A program made the position numbers and the translations under genes. From the NCBI GenBank assembly GCA_031373695.1, contig JANMNC010000137.1, forward strand, positions 1-5,025: a DNA stretch of 5,025 nt, given 5' to 3'. The first letter of the stretch is position 1, and every line of letters begins with the position of its first letter. The notes beneath the pieces were generated by a model. That model did no database searches, was not told where the DNA came from, and saw only the letters and a program-made list of their open reading frames with translations. This document shows, in pieces, positions 1 to 4,548 of this stretch. This stretch comes from Methylotenera_A sp031373695 (lineage in GTDB: Bacteria; Pseudomonadota; Gammaproteobacteria; Burkholderiales; Methylophilaceae).

Positions 1-87
1 CAAGCTTTACAAAATGCAATAAAATATTCACAAAATCAGCAGTTTAGTCAAAAAGATGAAGCTAATGAGTTGCTTAAATCTTTGTAG
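1..87 (+). CDS. C-terminal end of an unidentified protein (partial, possibly TPR protein)
   Basis: Reading from base 1, an open frame gives 28 codons and ends at a TAG stop at 85-87; the 5' part lies outside the window. The visible tail (starting QALQNAIKYSQNQQFSQKDE and ending ANELLKSL) is polar, glutamine-rich and helical in character. An Ala/Leu-spaced helix, a short 'QFS-K-EA' turn and a final 'LLKSL' helix resemble the last repeat of many tetratricopeptide (TPR) proteins. It ends only 23 bases before the next start codon on the same strand, which suggests one transcript with the ATPase. If the ATPase belongs to an exosortase/PEP-CTERM exopolysaccharide locus, a TPR lipoprotein of the PrsT kind would be a natural neighbour, but 28 residues cannot establish that. 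The presence of a gene end here is fairly likely; its identity is a guess. Confidence 0.5.
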   Translation, partial: QALQNAIKYSQNQQFSQKDEANELLKSL

Positions 88-110
88 TTTTATAGTTTGG
101 ATTAAAAATA

Positions 111-929
111 ATGTATGAAGCTTTTTATGGGTTAAAAGAAAAACCTTTTTCTATTCAACCAGATCCTGAATTTTTGTTTTTTAGCATACGCCATAGTATG
201 GCGTATGCCATGCTTGAGTACGGTATACAAAATCGGGCTGGTTTCTCAGTAATTTGTGGTGAAATTGGTTGTGGTAAAACTACGCTTGTACGCCATTTGC
301 TAAATAATCTTGGTGATGATTTAACTGTGGGGATTGTATATAACACCCACGAGCATATTGATGATTTGCTTGGCTGGATTATGCTGTCGTTTAATCAGCC
401 ATATGAAGGTAAGTCAAACATTGCTTTATATGATGCTTTTCAACAGTTTTTAATTAAGTGTTACACCGAAGATAAACGTGTTGTGCTGATTATCGATGAA
501 GCTCAAAACTTGAGCCCTGCCGCTTTAGAGTCGCTTCGCATGTTATCCAACATTAATGCGGATAAAGACCAATTGTTACAAATAATTCTGGTGGGTCAGC
601 CTCAGTTAAGAGATTTGTTGCGTAGGCCTGATTTGCAGCAGTTTTTTCAGCGCGTTTCAGTTGATTTTTTTATTCCACCTCTAGAATCATTCGAAGCAGA
701 TAAATACATACATCATCGCTTACATATCGCTGGCCGCGATACGCCACTATTTACGCCTGCCGCTACGCGCTTAATAGGTGAATCTGCTAAAGGTATTCCT
801 CGTAGTATTAATATATTATGCGATACCGCGTTGGTTTATGGATACTCAACCAACGTAGACAAAATAGACGTTGGCTTGGTGCGCGAAGTTATTAAAGACC
901 GTACTGAATTTGGCGTATTAGGAATTTAG
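111..929 (+). CDS. ExeA/GspA-type AAA ATPase, XrtA/PEP-CTERM (EPS locus) subfamily
   Basis: This is a complete 272-residue AAA+ ATPase of the ExeA/GspA 'general secretion' type. The N-terminus MYEAFYGLKEKPFSIQPDP, followed by an 'S-x-x-H-x-x-A' segment, is the family signature. Walker A is GEIGCGKTT (residues 50-58, Lys56). Walker B is VVLIIDEAQ (124-132, Asp129-Glu130). A sensor-1 type segment ILVGQPQL lies at 159-166, and GIPRSINILCD (228-238) carries a sensor-2 type arginine. The protein has no signal peptide, no membrane helix and no peptidoglycan-binding C-terminal domain, unlike full-length ExeA. It is therefore a short, cytoplasmic form, matching my recollection of the ATPase encoded in exosortase A/PEP-CTERM exopolysaccharide loci. 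Its likely role is to energise assembly or export of an envelope polysaccharide or protein; the substrate is not known. The ATG at 111 follows the previous stop by 23 bases, with only a weak GGA (99-101) as ribosome-binding site, and the N-terminus fits the family exactly. The family call is firm; the EPS assignment is moderate. Confidence 0.88.
   Translation: MYEAFYGLKEKPFSIQPDPEFLFFSIRHSMAYAMLEYGIQNRAGFSVICGEIGCGKTTLVRHLLNNLGDDLTVGIVYNTHEHIDDLLGWIMLSFNQPYEGKSNIALYDAFQQFLIKCYTEDKRVVLIIDEAQNLSPAALESLRMLSNINADKDQLLQIILVGQPQLRDLLRRPDLQQFFQRVSVDFFIPPLESFEADKYIHHRLHIAGRDTPLFTPAATRLIGESAKGIPRSINILCDTALVYGYSTNVDKIDVGLVREVIKDRTEFGVLGI
184..208. repeat. 25-bp near-perfect palindrome inside the ATPase gene
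   Basis: The arms GCATACGCCATA (184-195) and TATGGCGTATGC (197-208) are exact reverse complements separated by a single G. The element lies inside the coding sequence and covers codons 25-33 (Ser-Ile-Arg-His-Ser-Met-Ala-Tyr-Ala). It could be a protein-binding operator or an mRNA hairpin near the 5' end of the gene. It could also be chance imposed by the conserved 'RHSMAYA' protein segment. No other copy was noticed in the window. Confidence 0.75.
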
Positions 930-964
930 CGCATTAATTTATACGTAATGTATGTATTAGTGCG
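930..964 (+). terminator. Hairpin directly after the ATPase stop codon (possible terminator)
   Basis: The first base after the TAG stop begins a long imperfect hairpin. CGCATTAAT (930-938) pairs with ATTAGTGCG (956-964), with one T-G wobble. After a mismatch and a further wobble, ATAC (941-944) pairs with GTAT (950-953) around a 5-base GTAAT loop. The downstream sequence TTAGATTTG is only mildly T-rich, so this is not a textbook intrinsic terminator. The position still suggests it ends or protects the ATPase transcript. On the minus strand it could act on read-through from the tRNA gene. Confidence 0.45.
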
Positions 965-970
965 TTAGAT

Positions 971-999
971 TTGAAATTTGAAAGCCAATTGTTTAACAT
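971..999 (+). promoter_or_regulatory. Candidate upstream promoter for rnr (weak)
   Basis: A TTGAAA box (971-976) and a TAACAT box (994-999) sit 17 bases apart on the plus strand and approximate the sigma-70 pattern. Transcription would begin near 1006 and give rnr a leader of about 150 bases that crosses the tRNA-Leu gene in antisense. The AT-rich background makes chance matches common, so this is only a candidate. It competes with the box pair nearer the gene at 1116-1144. Confidence 0.22.
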
Positions 1000-1018
1000 T
1001 AGCGTTACAATTCAAATT
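975..1018 (-). terminator. Imperfect stem-loop 3' of tRNA-Leu (possible terminator/trailer structure)
   Basis: Just beyond the tRNA 3' end (8 bases past the CCA in its direction of transcription) lies a nested inverted repeat. The inner stem pairs AATTGT (987-992) and AAC (995-997) with GTTACAATT (1004-1012), with a 2-base bulge and a 6-base loop. An outer stem pairs AATTTG (975-980) with CAAATT (1013-1018). The stem is AT-rich and no clean U-run follows it, so it may be a 3' trailer processing structure rather than an intrinsic terminator. It overlaps the weak plus-strand promoter candidate. Confidence 0.35.
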
Positions 1019-1026
1019 ATCTAAGT

Positions 1027-1111
1027 TGGTGCCCGGAAGAGGACTCGAACCTCCACATCTTTCGATACAGGTATCTGAAACCTGCGCGTCTACCAATTCC
1101 GCCATCTGGGC
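1027..1111 (-). tRNA. tRNA-Leu(CAG), CCA encoded
   Basis: Read on the minus strand, this 85-base sequence folds as a class II tRNA. The 5' acceptor strand is GCCCAGA (1111-1105). The D arm has a GCG/CGC stem and the GAATTGGTAGA loop typical of leucine tRNAs. The anticodon stem CAGGT/ACCTG encloses the loop TTCAGAT, so the anticodon is CAG (1077-1075), reading CUG codons. The 13-base variable arm has an ATC/GAT stem capped by GAAA. The T arm is GGAGG-TTCGAGT-CCTCT, the 3' acceptor strand is TCCGGGC, the discriminator is A, and CCA is encoded at 1029-1027. One oddity is that acceptor position 5 (A) faces position 68 (C), a mismatch in an otherwise paired stem. The gene lies antisense between the ATPase and rnr genes and has its own strong promoter. 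Confidence 0.96.
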
Positions 1112-1115
1112 TATT

Positions 1116-1144
1116 TTGATTCGTTAAGCATCAAATTTTATAGA
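1116..1144 (+). promoter_or_regulatory. rnr: Candidate proximal promoter for rnr
   Basis: On the plus strand, TTGATT (1116-1121) and TATAGA (1139-1144) are 17 bases apart, each matching four of six sigma-70 consensus bases. Transcription would begin near 1151, only about five bases before the TTG start codon of rnr. The message would then be almost leaderless and would lack the AGAAAG ribosome-binding candidate at 1142-1147. That is awkward for a TTG start, so this promoter may be false. It faces the tRNA promoter head-on, and the two -10 boxes overlap by two bases. Confidence 0.25.
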
Positions 1145-1162
1145 AAGCACATTACTTGTCAA
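1135..1162 (-). promoter_or_regulatory. Sigma-70 promoter of tRNA-Leu
   Basis: On the minus strand a perfect TTGACA -35 box (1162-1157) is followed, after 16 bases, by TAAAAT (1140-1135) as -10 box. Initiation about seven bases on, near 1128, would leave a 5' leader of roughly 17 bases before the mature tRNA at 1111, a usual arrangement for a single tRNA gene. The -35 box overlaps the TTG start codon of rnr (1156-1158) on the other strand. Confidence 0.7.
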
Positions 1163-3618
1163 CCAATAAGCACCAATCCAGCAAACGAGATAACGATCCG
1201 CACGCCAAGCGCGAGGCAGGGCAGTATGAAACACCTTTACCTAGCCGCGAGCTAGTGTTACAGGTGCTGTCAGACCAGGGAATCCCCTTGAGTAACGAGC
1301 AGATTTACGTGTTGTTAGATATTAGTGAAAACGAGCGAGATAATTTTAACAAGCGCCTAAACGCTATGGAACGCGAAGGCCAAATTATGCGCAATCGCAA
1401 AGGCGCTTTATGTTTGACTGAGAAAATTCATGCTATTGCAGGCACTGTGCAAGGCCATGCTGATGGCTTTGGTTTTTTAGTACCAGACGACAAAATCAAG
1501 CATCCAGACGATTTATTCTTGGGTCCGCGTGAGATGGCACAAGTAATGCATGGCGACCGTGCCATGGTGCGTATGGCGGGCTTAGACAGAAAAGGTAGGC
1601 CAGAAGGCAAAATAGTTGAGGTGTTAGAGCGTAGTACAAAAACGCTAGTAGGGCGCGTGATTCGTGGCCAAGGCGTGACTATTGTGGCAGCTGAAGATAA
1701 ACGCATTAATCAGGATATTTTGATTCCCTACCATTTGGACTTAGGCGCTAAGCCAGGGCAAGTAGTGATGGTGGAGCTGACTGAACAGCCATCTGCTGGG
1801 GCACACCCCATGGGTAAAGTAGTGCAGATCTTAGGTAATTATGCCGATAGCGGCATGGAAATTGAAATTGCACTGCGTAAACACAAATTACCGCACGAGT
1901 TTACGCCAGCCGCTATTAATCAGGCTGAAAAAATACCAAAACTGGTGCAAGCTGCTGATTATAAAGGCCGCGTAGATTTGCGTGAGCTAGCGCTAATTAC
2001 CATTGATGGCGAAACAGCACGCGATTTTGATGATGCTGTGTATGCCGAGCCAAAGGGTAGTGATTGGCGTTTAGTAGTAGCTATTGCTGACGTGAGTTTT
2101 TATGTAAAGCCAGACGATGCGTTAGATAAAGAGGCATTTGAGCGTGGCAACTCGGTTTATTTTCCGCGCCGAGTTATCCCTATGTTGCCAGAGGCTTTAT
2201 CAAACGGTTTGTGCTCGCTAAACCCAGATGTAGAGCGCCTATGCATGGTATGTGATATGCAAATTGACGCGGTAGGTGTGGTACAAAAATACCAATTTTA
2301 CCCGTCCGTAATGCGTTCAAAAGCCCGCATGACATACACTAAAGTGGCAGACATGTTGCAAAACCCGCAAGGCGAGTTAGCACAAGAGTATGCCCATATC
2401 ATGCCGCATGCACAAAATCTTTACGCTTTATTTAAACTTATGCTGGCACAACGCGAAAAACGCGGCGCTATAGAGTTTGAATCTACCGAAACCATGATGA
2501 TCTTTGATGACAACGGTAAAATTGAGCGCATTGTGCCCACTGGCCGCAACGAAGCACATAAATTAATAGAAGAGTGCATGCTGGCCGCTAATGTTTGTGC
2601 AGCAGATTTTTTAAGCACACATAAACACGCTGCACTTTACCGCATTCACGAAGGCCCAACGCCAGAAAAGCTAGATGCACTGCGTACGTTTATGGCTGAG
2701 GTGGGTTTTGGTGTAGACGGTGGCGACAAACCGCATGCAAAAGATTATGGTAAGCTGATGAAGCAAATTAAAGAGCGGCCAGATGCACAATTATTGCAAA
2801 CCGTTCTGCTAAGGTCTATGCAGCAAGCGGTTTACAGCCCAGATAACGTAGGTCACTTTGGACTAGCGTACGAGGCTTATGCTCACTTTACTTCGCCAAT
2901 ACGACGCTATCCCGATTTATTAATCCATCGCGCTATAAAGGCCGTAGTAAACGGTGAACAATACAAAGCCAAAGATTGGAACAATTTAGGTGTGCATTGT
3001 AGTATGACCGAGCGCCGCGCAGATGATGCCACGCGTGACGTAACCAATTGGCTGAAATGCTTTTATATGCAAGATAAAATTGGTGAAGTATACGAAGGCA
3101 CGGTAGCTGGAGTTACCGCTTTTGGCATTTTTGTAGCATTAGATGGTGTATATGTAGAAGGTTTAGTGCACGTAACAGAGTTGGGCAACGATTACTTTAA
3201 CTACGATAAAGCCCGCCATGAAATGCTGGGCGAGCGCACAGGTGCTAGGTTTAGGCTAGGCGATAGATTAACAGTAAAAGTGGCGCGGGTTGATTTAGAA
3301 ACCAGCAAAATTGATTTTACTTTGGCTAATGCGGCAGGTGCTGATCTTGCTGGTGCAAAAAACAATGCCCTGCAGGGTAATACCAGAGCGGCTTCTGGCG
3401 ATGCTAAAAAAAGCACATTGGGTATAGCTGTAAATGATGTTAACAAAACTAAGTTGGTTGCTGAGTATAAGCCGTTGTCTACACGCGCATTAGATAGAGC
3501 TAAAAAAGATAGAAGCGGTGCTAAAAAATTAGGTAAATCACCTGTAAAATCCTCGCCCAAACCTGCCTCTACATCTAAACAGCGCGATAGAAATAGCAAA
3601 AACAAAGGTAAAAGATAA
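1156..3618 (+). CDS. rnr: Ribonuclease R (3'-5' exoribonuclease)
   Basis: RNase R degrades structured RNA processively from the 3' end in the cytoplasm, acting in mRNA decay and in quality control of rRNA and tRNA. The 820-residue product has the full family order. A helix-turn-helix domain (about 28-87) is followed by two cold-shock/OB domains (about 95-152 and 165-230). The RNB catalytic domain spans about 272-600, an S1 domain about 644-723, and a basic Lys/Ser/Ala tail runs to the end. The catalytic motif DGETARDFDDAVY (284-296) holds the metal-binding aspartates Asp284, Asp290, Asp292 and Asp293. RGNSVYFPRRVIPMLP (330-345) and HFTSPIRRYPDL (577-588) are also diagnostic. The start is TTG at 1156. 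A stop lies in frame at 1141-1143, and the next in-frame ATG (codon 71) would remove the conserved DPHAKREAGQYETPLPSRE region. AGAAAG (1142-1147) is a modest ribosome-binding site. rlmB follows 95 bases downstream, a conserved pairing. Confidence 0.97.
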   Translation: MSTNKHQSSKRDNDPHAKREAGQYETPLPSRELVLQVLSDQGIPLSNEQIYVLLDISENERDNFNKRLNAMEREGQIMRNRKGALCLTEKIHAIAGTVQGHADGFGFLVPDDKIKHPDDLFLGPREMAQVMHGDRAMVRMAGLDRKGRPEGKIVEVLERSTKTLVGRVIRGQGVTIVAAEDKRINQDILIPYHLDLGAKPGQVVMVELTEQPSAGAHPMGKVVQILGNYADSGMEIEIALRKHKLPHEFTPAAINQAEKIPKLVQAADYKGRVDLRELALITIDGETARDFDDAVYAEPKGSDWRLVVAIADVSFYVKPDDALDKEAFERGNSVYFPRRVIPMLPEALSNGLCSLNPDVERLCMVCDMQIDAVGVVQKYQFYPSVMRSKARMTYTKVADMLQNPQGELAQEYAHIMPHAQNLYALFKLMLAQREKRGAIEFESTETMMIFDDNGKIERIVPTGRNEAHKLIEECMLAANVCAADFLSTHKHAALYRIHEGPTPEKLDALRTFMAEVGFGVDGGDKPHAKDYGKLMKQIKERPDAQLLQTVLLRSMQQAVYSPDNVGHFGLAYEAYAHFTSPIRRYPDLLIHRAIKAVVNGEQYKAKDWNNLGVHCSMTERRADDATRDVTNWLKCFYMQDKIGEVYEGTVAGVTAFGIFVALDGVYVEGLVHVTELGNDYFNYDKARHEMLGERTGARFRLGDRLTVKVARVDLETSKIDFTLANAAGADLAGAKNNALQGNTRAASGDAKKSTLGIAVNDVNKTKLVAEYKPLSTRALDRAKKDRSGAKKLGKSPVKSSPKPASTSKQRDRNSKNKGKR

Positions 3619-3643
3619 AAAATGATTAGTAATGTCAAATTAT

Positions 3644-3671
3644 TTGAAATTAGCATGTGTGTGGCTAATAA
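3644..3671 (+). promoter_or_regulatory. Weak candidate promoter / small hairpin between rnr and rlmB
   Basis: The 95-base rnr-rlmB gap contains TTGAAA (3644-3649) and, 16 bases on, TAATAA (3666-3671), which could be a weak sigma-70 promoter for rlmB. The same stretch has a 6-bp inverted repeat, ATTAGC (3649-3654) and GCTAAT (3664-3669), around a 9-base loop. No strong terminator separates the genes, so co-transcription with rnr is also expected. Confidence 0.2.
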
Positions 3672-3713
3672 CTGTTCAGTCAATGTGAAATTAAGCAAAA
3701 TGGGTTTTATAGC

Positions 3714-4466
3714 ATGAGTGATAGCCGCATTTTATTTGGGTTTCATGCGGTGCTTAGTCGTATGCGTCAACACGCAACCAGTATCGAAGAAATATTGATT
3801 GATCGCGATCGCATTGATGCGCGTATGAAAGATTTGCTAAACATGGCTGAGGCTTCTAACGTGCGTACTATGCAGGTAGAACGTAGCCGTTTAGATGGCT
3901 TAGCAGGCATGAACGGGCGCCACCAAGGCGTGATTGCACGCGTAGTCGATACGCCTATTCCATATAAAGACATTCACGATATTTTAGAATCTGACCTTAA
4001 AGAACCTGCATTTTTCTTAGTGTTAGATGGCGTAGAAGACCCACATAACTTAGGTGCTTGCTTGCGGGTGGCTGATGCAATGGGTGTGCATGCCGTTATT
4101 GCACCAAAAGATCGTGCAGTTGGTTTAAATGCCACAGTGCGAAAAGTAGCCAGTGGTGCGGCAGAGACTGTGCCATTTATAGCGGTAACCAATTTAGCAC
4201 GAACTTTACGCGAGCTTAAAGAGGCGGGCGTATTTGTTGTGGGAACCACCATGGATGCGCCTACTAATTTGCTTAACACCAAGCTAGATGGCCCAATTGC
4301 GATTGTACTGGGATCTGAAGGTGATGGTATTCGCCGCTTAACTGCTGAAAACTGTGATGCATTGGTGACAATACCAATGTTTGGAAGTGTAGAAAGCCTT
4401 AATGTAAGCGTAGCAAGCGGTATTTGCTTGTACGAGGTACGCCGCCAACGTAGTTTAGGTGCATAA
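3714..4466 (+). CDS. rlmB: 23S rRNA (guanosine-2'-O-)-methyltransferase RlmB
   Basis: RlmB is the SPOUT-class enzyme that uses S-adenosylmethionine to methylate the 2'-OH of G2251 (E. coli numbering) in the peptidyl-transferase P-loop of 23S rRNA. The 250-residue product is close to the usual 240-250. An N-terminal substrate-binding domain (about 5-80, starting ILFGFHAVLSRM) precedes the knotted catalytic domain. All three SPOUT motifs are visible. Motif 1 is DPHNLGACLRVADAMG (109-124, with Asn112 and Arg118), motif 2 is VLGSEGDGIRRL (198-209, Glu202), and motif 3 is IPMFGSVESLNVSVASG (220-236, with Ser228, Asn230 and Ser232). The ATG at 3714 gives the standard family N-terminus, and no good Shine-Dalgarno sequence precedes it. 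It follows rnr on the same strand, so both genes serve RNA/ribosome metabolism. It is convergent with mqo, with a terminator-like repeat between them. Confidence 0.96.
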   Translation: MSDSRILFGFHAVLSRMRQHATSIEEILIDRDRIDARMKDLLNMAEASNVRTMQVERSRLDGLAGMNGRHQGVIARVVDTPIPYKDIHDILESDLKEPAFFLVLDGVEDPHNLGACLRVADAMGVHAVIAPKDRAVGLNATVRKVASGAAETVPFIAVTNLARTLRELKEAGVFVVGTTMDAPTNLLNTKLDGPIAIVLGSEGDGIRRLTAENCDALVTIPMFGSVESLNVSVASGICLYEVRRQRSLGA

Positions 4467-4474
4467 CTTAAGCC

Positions 4475-4527
4475 TTGATAAAAACTCAGGTTTTATACTT
4501 AAGGTTTTATGTTTGAGTTTTTATCAA
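4475..4527. terminator. Convergent (bidirectional) terminator between rlmB and mqo
   Basis: TTGATAAAAACTCA (4475-4488) and TGAGTTTTTATCAA (4514-4527) form a perfect 14-bp inverted repeat around a 25-base loop. Up to three G-T wobbles can extend the stem inward. In both directions the descending arm contains five consecutive T residues, so the stem provides its own U-run for either transcript. It lies 8 bases after the rlmB stop and 10 bases beyond the mqo stop, exactly where a shared terminator is expected. The loop carries GGTTTTAT twice (4489-4496 and 4503-4510). The long loop makes it somewhat atypical. Confidence 0.65.
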
Positions 4528-4530
4528 ATA

Positions 4531-4548
4531 AATTGCTTTAAAGCAATT
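4531..4548. repeat. 18-bp perfect palindrome over the mqo stop codon
   Basis: AATTGCTTT (4531-4539) is followed immediately by its exact reverse complement AAAGCAATT (4540-4548). The palindrome spans the mqo stop codon (TAA, minus strand 4540-4538) and its last codons. With no loop it is unlikely to form a stable RNA hairpin at full length. As DNA it could be a protein-binding site or simply an AT-rich chance palindrome next to the terminator. Confidence 0.6.

Noticed and set aside
850..874. Seven-base inverted repeat CCAACGT / ACGTTGG near the end of the ATPase gene
   Set aside because: The arms are short, the loop is 11 bases, it lies fully within coding sequence, and it is expected by chance in a window of this size.
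1027..1111. The tRNA gene as an integration (attachment) site for a genomic island
   Set aside because: tRNA-Leu genes are common att sites, but no direct repeat of the tRNA 3' end, integrase or phage-like gene is visible in the window. Both flanks look like native genes.
3201..3698. A 165-codon minus-strand open frame with a hydrophobic segment, antisense to the end of rnr
   Set aside because: It is the complement of the lysine-rich RNase R tail, which naturally reads as Leu/Phe on the other strand. The rnr frame there is clearly real and I see no supporting promoter or ribosome-binding site.
3974..4282. A 102-codon minus-strand frame inside rlmB (and similar shorter ones inside rnr and the ATPase gene)
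   Set aside because: These are shadows of well-conserved genes on the opposite strand, with low-complexity Ser/Ala/Pro-type composition.
3703..4510. Octamer GGTTTTAT at 3703-3710, 4489-4496 and 4503-4510, flanking rlmB
   Set aside because: An AT-rich 8-mer recurring three times is not strong evidence for a mobile element or target-site duplication. No terminal inverted repeats bracket rlmB, which is a native housekeeping gene.
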